Made by a program: the position numbers and the translations under genes. The notes beneath the pieces are model-generated. The model had not been told where the DNA came from and ran no database searches. It was given only the letters and a program-made list of their open reading frames with translations. 64,000 nt of DNA from JBDSZL01 sp039925145 (GTDB lineage Bacteria; Acidobacteriota; Vicinamibacteria; Vicinamibacterales; SCN-69-37). The DNA is taken from the NCBI GenBank assembly GCA_039925145.1, contig JBDSZL010000084.1:13471-77470 (forward strand), written 5' to 3'. The stretch's first letter is position 1. Each line of letters opens with the position of its first letter. This document shows, one piece after another, positions 42,639 to 50,147 of the stretch.

Positions 42639-43832
42639 ATGCTCAGCGGGCTTCGCGGTCTGGGTCGCACGGTCTGGCTCATCGGTCTGTTGAGTCTGCT
42701 CAACGACAGCGCCAGCGAGATGTTGTACCCGCTCATCCCGCTCTATCTGACCTCGGTCCTGATGGCGGGACCGCGCGCGCTCGGGCTGATCGAGGGAGTG
42801 GCAGAAGCGACAGCCAGCCTGCTGAAGCTGTTCTCGGGCGTGCTGGTTGATCGGACGCGGCGGGCGAAGCCGTGGATGGTGTTTGGCTACGGATTGGCCG
42901 GACTCGGCCGTCCCCTAATCGCGTTCGTCACGAGCTGGCCCTGGTTGCTGGTGATTCGATTTGCGGATCGCGCGGGTAAGGGCCTGCGGTCGTCGCCACG
43001 CGATGCACTGCTTGCGGCATCAGTGAGCGCCGAGCGGCGAGGCCTCGCGTTTGGCGTGCACCGCGCAATGGACAACGCCGGCGCCGTCGTCGGGCCGCTG
43101 ACCGCGGCGGCGTTGCTCGGCGCCGGTGTGCCGCTCCGGAGCATGTTCCTGTGGGCGCTCGTCCCGGCAGGCTTGTGCCTGGCACTCGCACTGGCCATCC
43201 GTGAGCCTCGGCGTCCCTCGACTCCGCCAGCGGCGACGCGTGGCTTCGATCTGACTCTGCGCGACCTGCCGTCGTCGTTCCGCCGCTATCTCGTGGTGGT
43301 GGGTCTGTTCTCGTTCGGCAATTCCTCCAACATGTTCCTGCTGCTCCGTGCCGAGGAACTCGGGGTGCCAAGGGCCCACATTCCGCTCTTGTGGGCCACC
43401 GTGTCGGCTGTGGCCATGGTGTTCTCGGCGCCGCTCGCGGCGCTGTCCGATCGCTGGGGCCGCCGGCGACTCCTGCTGGCCGGTTATGTGGCGTATGCCG
43501 GGTTCTACTTCGCCCTTGGGGCGATCACGCACAGCGGCACCTGGCTCGTTGCGCTCTTTGGCGGCTATGGCCTGTTTCTCGCCGCCACCGAAGGCGTCGA
43601 AAAGGCACTCGTCGCCGACCTGGCTCCTGCAGATCGCCGCGGCACCGCATTTGGCTGGTTCAATCTCGTTGCCGGTACTGCGCTGTTGCCCGCATCACTC
43701 ATCTTCGGGGCGGTCTATCAGGGGGTGTCGCCGTGGGCCGCATTCGCGATGTCGGGGAGCCTCGGCCTTGCCGCCGCCCTCCTGCTCAGGTTCTGTGTGC
43801 CGCTGCCGCCGGCGGGCGCCCCCACGTCGTGA
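42639..43832 (+). CDS. MFS transporter
   Basis: A 397-residue, twelve-span facilitator. The loop motif reads GVLVDRTRRAKPWMVFGYGL and a second one GLRSSPRDALLAASVSAERRGLAFGVHRAMDN, which is characteristic of a drug- or sugar-type MFS group found in many soil bacteria. The late GYGLFLAATEGVEKALVADLAPADRRGTAFGWFNLV block is typical of it. It stands 220 bp upstream of the sugar-catabolic genes on the same strand and may feed them, but the spacing suggests a separate promoter. Confidence 0.85.
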   Translation: MLSGLRGLGRTVWLIGLLSLLNDSASEMLYPLIPLYLTSVLMAGPRALGLIEGVAEATASLLKLFSGVLVDRTRRAKPWMVFGYGLAGLGRPLIAFVTSWPWLLVIRFADRAGKGLRSSPRDALLAASVSAERRGLAFGVHRAMDNAGAVVGPLTAAALLGAGVPLRSMFLWALVPAGLCLALALAIREPRRPSTPPAATRGFDLTLRDLPSSFRRYLVVVGLFSFGNSSNMFLLLRAEELGVPRAHIPLLWATVSAVAMVFSAPLAALSDRWGRRRLLLAGYVAYAGFYFALGAITHSGTWLVALFGGYGLFLAATEGVEKALVADLAPADRRGTAFGWFNLVAGTALLPASLIFGAVYQGVSPWAAFAMSGSLGLAAALLLRFCVPLPPAGAPTS

Positions 43833-44040
43833 CGGACTGCATCCATCCTGCCTCTTGTCGCTGCGCGGGGCGCGGGGGCTGCCCGATCGCCTGAACCTTG
43901 TGTGTTATCGTTTTTCCGTTCCAATTTTCGCGCCGTCGGACCGGCGCCGTCGGTCCCGTGGCGCGCACGCGTTGCGGTCCCCGACGCGTAGCGGGGCCAT
44001 CAGGCCCTGGTCTTCGGCAGAGAATTCGTCGCGGTACACC

Positions 44041-44046
44041 AGGAGG
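44041..44046 (+). promoter_or_regulatory. AGGAGG ribosome site that fixes the GTG start at 44053
   Basis: A perfect Shine-Dalgarno core six bases before the GTG at 44053. It decides the start: the frame is open far upstream over the MFS gene, but the dinucleotide fold of the dehydrogenase begins here. Confidence 0.8.
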
Positions 44047-44052
44047 CGGGTA

Positions 44053-45216
44053 GTGACACGAATCGGGATGGGTATCGTCGGGGCTGGCTTCATCGGGCCT
44101 CACCACATCGACGCGGTACGGCGGCTCGGGTACGTCGACGTGCTCGCGCTCGCGGACATGAACGAGTCGTTGGCCAGGCAGAAGGCCGAGTCGCTCAATA
44201 TCCCCAAGTTCTACGGAAGCTACGACGCACTGCTGGCCGACCCGGCCATTCAGGTCGTGCACAACGCGACCCCCAACTTCCTTCACTATCCCGTCAATGC
44301 TGCCGCGATCGCCAAGGGCAAGCACGTGGTCTCGGACAAGCCGCTGGCGTTGACCGGTGACGAAGCCCGCCGCCTGCGCGATCAAGCAAACGCGGCCGGC
44401 GTGTTCAACGCCGTGACGTTCGGCTATCGCGGCAATCCGCTCGTGCAGCAGGCGCGACACTCGATTGCCACGGGGCGGATCGGGCGTCCGCACTTCGTGC
44501 ACGGTTACTACATTCAGGACTGGCTGCTCCGCGATACCGACTATTCGTGGCGGCTCGAGCCCGACAAGGGCGGAGCGTCGTCGGCACTCGGCGACATCGG
44601 GTCGCACTGGTGTGACATGGTGCAACACGTGACCGGCCAGCGAATCACCCACGTCCTGGGCGACTTGACGACGGTGCTTCCGCAACGAAAGAAGCCGCGC
44701 GGCGCGCGCGAGGCGTTCGCGACCGCGGGCGGCAACGACGAGTACGAGCTGGTCGATATCAAGGTGGAGGATCTGGCCTCGGTGCTCATCCGCTTCGATG
44801 GCGGCGCCAAGGGCGTCTTCAGCGTGGGCCAGGTGTGTGCCGGACACAAGAACGACTTCGTGTTCGAGGTGTGCGGCTCGGAGGCCTCGTTGAAATGGCG
44901 CCAGGAACAGCAGAACGAGCTCTGGATTGGCCATCGCGACAAGCCGAGCGAAGTGCTGCAGAAGGATCCGGCGCTGCTCGATCCCGAGGTCCGGCACTAC
45001 GCGCATCTGCCGGGTGGCCATCAGGAGGCCTGGGCAGACGCCTTCAGCAATCTCATGCGTGACATCTATGGCACCATCGCGTCAGGCAAGAAGCCGACCG
45101 ATCCGCTGCCACCGACGTTTGCGACCTTCGAAGATGGCTACCGCGCAAACGCCATCGTCGACGCGATTCTCGAGAGCGGGCGTGCGGGCGGCGTTTGGAC
45201 GAAGGTGACGTACTGA
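44053..45216 (+). CDS. Gfo/Idh/MocA-family oxidoreductase
   Basis: A 387-residue NAD(P)-dependent sugar dehydrogenase. The nucleotide fold is GMGIVGAGFIGPHHIDAVRRL and the substrate-side motif is VVSDKPLAL, in place of the common EKP. A two-domain layout follows, with GYRGNPLVQQARHSI, GALGDIGSHWCDMV-like active-site segment, and a late HQEAWADAFSNLM. The GTG start has a perfect AGGAGG. It overlaps the next gene by one base (TGATG) and so shares a transcript with the isomerase, xylulokinase and xylose isomerase. Confidence 0.92.
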   Translation: MTRIGMGIVGAGFIGPHHIDAVRRLGYVDVLALADMNESLARQKAESLNIPKFYGSYDALLADPAIQVVHNATPNFLHYPVNAAAIAKGKHVVSDKPLALTGDEARRLRDQANAAGVFNAVTFGYRGNPLVQQARHSIATGRIGRPHFVHGYYIQDWLLRDTDYSWRLEPDKGGASSALGDIGSHWCDMVQHVTGQRITHVLGDLTTVLPQRKKPRGAREAFATAGGNDEYELVDIKVEDLASVLIRFDGGAKGVFSVGQVCAGHKNDFVFEVCGSEASLKWRQEQQNELWIGHRDKPSEVLQKDPALLDPEVRHYAHLPGGHQEAWADAFSNLMRDIYGTIASGKKPTDPLPPTFATFEDGYRANAIVDAILESGRAGGVWTKVTY

Positions 45217-46457
45217 TGGGCACGAAGCCGTTTCAACCGAAATTCATGAAGGTCGGCATCCTTACGGCCGCGCTGCAGGAGCTCACGCCGCGGGAGGTGC
45301 GCGATCCGGATCCCGACCGTGCGGTCGAAGAGTGGCTCGAGTTCGGCCGCGAGATCGGCGTGAACTACATCCAGCTCTCGGCGGCGCTCCATCCGGGCGA
45401 GAGCGACATTCCGGCCGAGGCCATGCTCGACCCGGTCGCCAATACGCTTGACCTGCGCCAGCCGTTCGACAAGACGCGGGCCCGGCGGGTGCAGGCGGCG
45501 ATCGATGCGACGGGGGTGGGCCTGTCAGACGTCGGGTACTTCGACAACCTGCTGCATCACGACCCGCTCATTCGCCGCAAGAAACATGACTTCATGCTGC
45601 GGGTGTTCGACACCGCCGCGCTCCTGGGCGTCGACGCCGTGTGCGGTTTCGTCGGTCGGAACCAGGAGCACAGCATGGACCAGAACCTGCTCGATTTCGA
45701 AGAGCAGTTCGTGCCGTTGCTGAAGGAAGCCAAGGCGCGTGGCCTCACGTATCGGGTCGAGCAGTGTCCGATGCCCGGTTGGACCACCGGCGACAACTTC
45801 CACAACAACATTGCCTATGCCCCAGGGCCATGGATTGCGCTTCACAAGATCTGCGAGAAGCACGGCGTGGGCGACAATTTCAGAATCCACTACGATCCCT
45901 CGCACGCGATCCTCATGGGACAGGACACGCGCTCGATCTTCCAGTATTTGAAGGACGAGGGATACGGGTTCCTCATTGGTGGGTTCCACGTCAAAGGGCA
46001 GGTCATCGACGCACGCGGCGTGGCGGCCTGGGGCTACGGCGGCCAGACGATGGAACGGGGCGACTGGGTCAACGGGCAGCCGTCGCCGAACCCGGCCGAT
46101 CAGGTCAACGCCTGGAAGAAGCAGGTGGTGCTTTGTGAGCACGAATTGCCGGGCACCGCGCGGCACGACCCGCTGGCCTATCTCCAGAACCGTACGGTCG
46201 ACTGGCTCGACCATCAGCTCGCGGCACGCGAGCTGCTCGACCTCGACGTGGCGAACACGCACCTCGTCGTCGAGCACGAGTACCCCAAGGCGCGCATTCA
46301 GGATCGCGATCGCTTGAAACCGATTCTCCAGGGATCGGTGGCGTTCGTCCGACGCATCGACGAGGCGGCCGCGTGCATGTTCTCGTTGCAGCACGAGGTG
46401 CTCTCGGCGCAACAGATTCCTGCCCAGGGTGTGGGGCGTCAAGCGTTTCGGTCGTAG
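45216..46457 (+). CDS. Sugar phosphate isomerase/epimerase (TIM barrel)
   Basis: A 413-residue protein of the AP-endonuclease-2-like TIM-barrel group. Metal-site segments are visible: the Glu in YRVEQCPMPGW, the His and Asp in RIHYDPSHAILMGQD, and a late FHVKGQVID. Members convert sugars or polyols as epimerases or isomerases. Its ATG overlaps the TGA of the dehydrogenase gene, and the xylulokinase follows within 15 nt. The Gfo/Idh plus TIM-barrel pair is a common sugar-modifying unit; the exact substrate is unknown. Confidence 0.88.
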   Translation: MGTKPFQPKFMKVGILTAALQELTPREVRDPDPDRAVEEWLEFGREIGVNYIQLSAALHPGESDIPAEAMLDPVANTLDLRQPFDKTRARRVQAAIDATGVGLSDVGYFDNLLHHDPLIRRKKHDFMLRVFDTAALLGVDAVCGFVGRNQEHSMDQNLLDFEEQFVPLLKEAKARGLTYRVEQCPMPGWTTGDNFHNNIAYAPGPWIALHKICEKHGVGDNFRIHYDPSHAILMGQDTRSIFQYLKDEGYGFLIGGFHVKGQVIDARGVAAWGYGGQTMERGDWVNGQPSPNPADQVNAWKKQVVLCEHELPGTARHDPLAYLQNRTVDWLDHQLAARELLDLDVANTHLVVEHEYPKARIQDRDRLKPILQGSVAFVRRIDEAAACMFSLQHEVLSAQQIPAQGVGRQAFRS

Positions 46458-46461
46458 AGAC

Positions 46462-46466
46462 AGGAG
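46462..46466 (+). promoter_or_regulatory. AGGAG ribosome site before an apparent ATT start
   Basis: The sequence AGGAG lies six bases before an in-frame ATT at 46473. It is the only ribosome site that fits the xylulokinase N-terminus, as no ATG, GTG or TTG codon occurs between the previous gene's stop and the first conserved motif. Confidence 0.6.
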
Positions 46467-46472
46467 CAGACC

Positions 46473-47975
46473 ATTCCGGTTCTCGGCATCGACATCGGGA
46501 CGAGCGGCTCACGCGCGCTGGTCGTAGACGACGCAGGCGTGATCGTCGCGTCGGCGACGAGCGGTCACGCGCCGTTCACATCGCCGGGGCCCGCGTGGGC
46601 GGAGCAGGACCCCGCGGACTGGTGGCGCGCCGCACAGGAAGCGGTACGCGAGGTGCTCGGACGATCGGGCGTGGCGGCCGGCCAAATCGCGTGCGTCGGG
46701 CTGTCGGGGCAGATGCACGGCGCGGTGCTGCTCGACCAGAATGGCGACGTGCTCCGGCCGTCGATCATCTGGTGCGACCAGCGCACGGCGACGGAGTGCC
46801 GCTGGCTCGAACGCGAGGTGGGTGCCGCCCGGCTGCTCGAGTTGACGGCCAACCCTGCGCTGACGAACTTCACGCTGACGAAGTTACTGTGGGTGCGCAC
46901 ACACGAGCCAGAGGTCTGGGCGCGCGTGCGGCACGTGCTGCTGCCGAAGGATTACGTCAGGTACCGGCTCAGCGGCGTATTTGCCATCGATGTGGCCGAT
47001 GCCTCCGGGACCCTGATGCTGGATGTGGCGCAACGGCAATGGTCGGCCGAGATGCTTCGCGCCGCCGGCATCGCGCCGGAGATTCTGCCTGAGGTATTCG
47101 AGTCGACCGATGTGTGCGCACGCATCTCGCGCGAGGCTGCAGCCTGCACAGGACTCAGGGAAGGCACGCCGATTGTCGCCGGCGCTGGGGACCAGGCTGC
47201 CGGCGCGGTGGGGATGGGCATCACCCGGCCGGGCGCGGTGAGCGTGACTATCGGCACATCCGGCGTTGTGTTTGCCGCCACGGAACGTCCCGCCCTCGAC
47301 ATCAAAGGGCGCATCCACACCTTCTGTCATGCGATTCCCGGACGCTGGCACGTCATGGGGGTGACCCAGGCTGCCGGCCTGTCGCTCCGGTGGCTGCGCG
47401 ATCAGTGGCAGCACGGCAGCGATGACGCGGCGTATGAACGAATGACGGCAGAAGCGGCGTCCGCGCCTGTCGGGTCGGACGGCGTCATGTGGGCGCCCTA
47501 TCTGATGGGCGAGCGAACACCTCATTGCGATCCCTCCGTGCGTGCGTCGCTGGTCGGACTGGCAGCGAGCCACACGCGAGGTCACGTGGTGCGTGCCGTT
47601 CTGGAAGGCGTCGCCTTCAGTCTCCGGGATACGTTCGAAATCTTTGCCGAGCTCGGGGTGCCTGTCGCGCGCATTCGCGTCGGCGGCGGCGGCGCCCGTT
47701 CGCCGCTCTGGCGCGAGATCCAGGCCGCGGTGTACGGGCACGCGGTCGAAACCGTTGCTGCCGAAGAGGGCGCCGCGTACGGCGCGGCCATTCTCGCGGG
47801 CGTCGGTGCTGGCGTGTGGCCGTCTGTGGATCAGGCGTGCGATACGGTGGTGCGCTCCGCGGCGCTGACGTCAGCAAAACCGGCGGACGCGGCGCTCATG
47901 AATACGCAATACCGCGCCTACCGGCGCATCTACCCGGCGCTCTGCGCCATTTACCCGCAGGGGTCTGCGGTATGA
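46473..47975 (+). CDS. xylB: Xylulokinase, probable ATT start
   Basis: An FGGY-family kinase of ~500 residues that phosphorylates D-xylulose. The phosphate-binding motif at its N-terminus (GIDIGTSGSRALVVDDAG) is encoded from 46485, before the first ordinary start codon (GTG 46539), so the real start must lie upstream. In-frame codons back to the stop of the previous gene offer only ATT at 46473, six bases after AGGAG. Other motifs: GLSGQMHGAVLLD, WCDQRT, GAGDQAAGAVGMG, GTSGVVFA and RVGGGGARSPLWREI. Its TGA overlaps the xylA ATG. Without the ATT start the protein would lack its ATP phosphate loop. Confidence 0.9.
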   Translation: MPVLGIDIGTSGSRALVVDDAGVIVASATSGHAPFTSPGPAWAEQDPADWWRAAQEAVREVLGRSGVAAGQIACVGLSGQMHGAVLLDQNGDVLRPSIIWCDQRTATECRWLEREVGAARLLELTANPALTNFTLTKLLWVRTHEPEVWARVRHVLLPKDYVRYRLSGVFAIDVADASGTLMLDVAQRQWSAEMLRAAGIAPEILPEVFESTDVCARISREAAACTGLREGTPIVAGAGDQAAGAVGMGITRPGAVSVTIGTSGVVFAATERPALDIKGRIHTFCHAIPGRWHVMGVTQAAGLSLRWLRDQWQHGSDDAAYERMTAEAASAPVGSDGVMWAPYLMGERTPHCDPSVRASLVGLAASHTRGHVVRAVLEGVAFSLRDTFEIFAELGVPVARIRVGGGGARSPLWREIQAAVYGHAVETVAAEEGAAYGAAILAGVGAGVWPSVDQACDTVVRSAALTSAKPADAALMNTQYRAYRRIYPALCAIYPQGSAV

Positions 47976-49156
47976 CGGGAAACGCATCAATGTCCGACAC
48001 TTACCAGCCTCGCCCCGAGCACAAGTTTTCCTTTGGCCTCTGGACCGTCAGCAATCGAGGCCGCGATCCGTTCGGCGATGTCGTGCGCGACGCGCTCGCG
48101 CCCGTCGACGCCGTCGCCATGCTTGGCGAGGTCGGGGCGTGGGGCGTGAACCTGCACGACAACGACCTGGTGCCGATCGACGCCACAGCCGCCGACCGCG
48201 ATCGCATCGTCCGAGACTTTCGTCGTGCCTGCGAGCAGCACGGCATCGTCGTGCCCATGGCGACGGTGTCGTTGTTCTTCGACGCGGTGTTCAAGGACGG
48301 CGCGTTCACGGCCAACGACCCGGCGGTGCGAGCGTACGCGGCGCAGAAAACCATGCGCGCGATGGATCTCGGCGCAGAGCTCGGCGCGAAGATCTTCGTG
48401 TTGTGGGGCGGCAGGGAAGGCACCGAGACCGATGCCTGCCGGCGTCCCGACGATGCGGTGAAACGCCTGCGGGAGGCGATCGATTATCTGTGCGAGTACT
48501 CGATCGACCAGGGCTACGGATTCACGTTCGCGCTCGAAGCAAAGCCGAACGAGCCGCGCGGCGACATCTACATGGCCACCACCGGGAACTATCTCGGGCT
48601 GATTCCGACGCTCGCTCATCCTGAGCTCGTCGGCGTCAATCCCGAGATGGCGCACGAGCAAATGGCCGGGCTGAACTTTCTGCACGCCGTGGCGCAGGCG
48701 TGGGAAGCGGGCAAGCTGTTCCACATCGACTTGAACGATCAGGTGATGGGCCGGTACGATCAGGACTTCCGCTTTGGCGCCGCCAACCTCAAACAGTCCT
48801 TCTTCCTCGTGAAGTTTCTCGAGGACGTGGGCTACGCCGGCCCACGCCACTTCGATGCGCACGCCTACCGGTCCGAGGACTACGAGGGTGTGAAGGATTT
48901 CGCCCGTGGCTGCATGCGGACCTACCTGATGCTGAAAGAGAAGGCCACCCGGTGGAACGCCGACCAGGAGATTCAGGCCATCATCAAGGAGGCGCATCGT
49001 CCCGGTCAGCCGGCGCCCGCCCTGTCTGCGTATACCCGCGAACACCGCGAGGCCCTGCTCAACGCGCCACTCGACCGGAAGATGCTCGCCGCCCGCGGGC
49101 TCCGCTACGAGCGGCTCGATCAAATGACGATCGACCTGCTGCTCGGGACGCGGTAG
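47972..49156 (+). CDS. xylA: Xylose isomerase
   Basis: A 394-residue class I xylose isomerase converting D-xylose to D-xylulose, which the preceding kinase phosphorylates. The catalytic His and Asp are in GVNLHDNDLVP; metal ligands in ALEAKPNEPRGD, NPEMAHEQMAGLNF and LFHIDLNDQ. The size and the FSFGLWTVSNRGRDPFG opening fit the actinobacterial-type class I enzymes. The ATG at 47972 overlaps the xylulokinase stop (ATGA); an ATG six codons later is an alternative. A tandem repeat cluster starts 12 nt after its stop. Confidence 0.95.
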   Translation: MTGNASMSDTYQPRPEHKFSFGLWTVSNRGRDPFGDVVRDALAPVDAVAMLGEVGAWGVNLHDNDLVPIDATAADRDRIVRDFRRACEQHGIVVPMATVSLFFDAVFKDGAFTANDPAVRAYAAQKTMRAMDLGAELGAKIFVLWGGREGTETDACRRPDDAVKRLREAIDYLCEYSIDQGYGFTFALEAKPNEPRGDIYMATTGNYLGLIPTLAHPELVGVNPEMAHEQMAGLNFLHAVAQAWEAGKLFHIDLNDQVMGRYDQDFRFGAANLKQSFFLVKFLEDVGYAGPRHFDAHAYRSEDYEGVKDFARGCMRTYLMLKEKATRWNADQEIQAIIKEAHRPGQPAPALSAYTREHREALLNAPLDRKMLAARGLRYERLDQMTIDLLLGTR

Positions 49157-49168
49157 CGCCTACAACAG

Positions 49169-49390
49169 GAGACCGGGTCTCCGGTGTAGATCTGCGCGGA
49201 CTAAGAGACCGGGTCTCCGGTGTAGATCTGCGCGGACTAAGAGACCGGGTCTCCGGTGTAGATCTGCGCGGACTAAAGAGACCGGGTCTCCGGTGTAGAT
49301 CTGCGCGGACTAAGAGACCGGGTCTCCGGTGTAGATCTGCGGAGACTAGGAGACCGGGTCTCCGGTGTAGATCTGCGGAGACCCGGTCTC
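49169..49390. repeat. 36-bp minisatellite built on the GAGACCGGGTCTC palindrome
   Basis: Six direct copies of a 36-bp unit start at 49169, 49205, 49241, 49278, 49314 and 49350. Each has the 13-bp near-palindrome followed by CGGTGTAGATCTGCGCGGA or a close variant. A seventh, shorter unit ends in the opposite orientation (GAGACCCGGTCTC, 49378-49390). The whole unit is repeated with no unique spacer, so this is not CRISPR. It fills most of the 256-bp gap after xylA and probably changes copy number by slippage. Confidence 0.93.
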
Positions 49391-49412
49391 TTGTACTGCA
49401 TAATGTCTCCAG

Positions 49413-50126
49413 ATGAGTCGGGAAATTCAGGTTCGAGACGCTGTCGACCGGTTCCTCTCGCGCATTCGGCAAGACATGGACGGCCGCCTCAAGGATCTGG
49501 CCGACGAGCTCCTTCAGGTGGTGCAGGGCGACGCGCGGGTGCCACGCGTGGACCTGGAGCGTGCGGCTGTTGAGCTTGGGCGCGCGGCGGCTCGGGGCGG
49601 CACGCAGGCACGCCGCGATTTGATCGCGCGAGTGCTGGCTGCGATCCGTCGACTCGACGAGGCCGTCGGTCTGCGCGGTGTGCTCGACGCCGTGGCCGAC
49701 GGGGCCATGGCCGAGGCTGGCCGCGTGGCGGTGCTGCTCCTCGAGGACACGACACTGCGCGTGTACCGGCATCAGGGTTTCGAGACGGGGCGCCTGCCCG
49801 AAGATCTCCCGATTGACGCGTCCCCTCGCCTCGCCATGGCGGTGCAGCAGCGGCAGCCGACCAGCCTGATCAATGGACAGGATGGCGAACTCGCCGCGCC
49901 GTTGTTCTTGCGCGTGGCCCAGGGGCGACGCGGTCTGCTGAGTCCGCTCGTCGTTGGCCATGATGTGGTCGCCGTCGTCTATGCCGAAGGGCCGGAGCGC
50001 CAGGAGGGCGACACCGGCGAGCCCGTGTGGATCGAGCAGGTCGAGGTATTGGTTCGTCACGCTGCTGCGCGCCTCGAAAACGTGACATCGAAGCGCACGG
50101 TCGAAGTGCTGACCAACCCAACCTGA
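49413..50126 (+). CDS. GAF-domain-like protein
   Basis: A 237-residue protein. A helical N-terminus (about 1-80, VDRFLSRIRQDMDGRLKDLADELLQVV) is followed by a region with GAF-like blocks: LRGVLDAVADGAMAEAGRVAVLLLEDTTLRVYRHQGF, then LSPLVVGHDVVAVVYAEGP, and a final helix. GAF domains bind small molecules or form signalling dimers. No output domain is attached, so it may act through a partner. It precedes the lytic transglycosylase by 21 nt on the same strand. Confidence 0.72.
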   Translation: MSREIQVRDAVDRFLSRIRQDMDGRLKDLADELLQVVQGDARVPRVDLERAAVELGRAAARGGTQARRDLIARVLAAIRRLDEAVGLRGVLDAVADGAMAEAGRVAVLLLEDTTLRVYRHQGFETGRLPEDLPIDASPRLAMAVQQRQPTSLINGQDGELAAPLFLRVAQGRRGLLSPLVVGHDVVAVVYAEGPERQEGDTGEPVWIEQVEVLVRHAAARLENVTSKRTVEVLTNPT

Positions 50127-50147
50127 TCCGCCCTACCAGGAGTGACG

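Noticed and set aside
42639..49156. A polysaccharide utilisation locus
   Set aside because: There is no glycoside hydrolase, SusC/D pair or sensor beside the xylose genes; it looks like a simple monosaccharide pathway.
49169..49390. CRISPR array
   Set aside because: Unit length fits a repeat, but there are no unique spacers; the whole 36-bp unit repeats head to tail.
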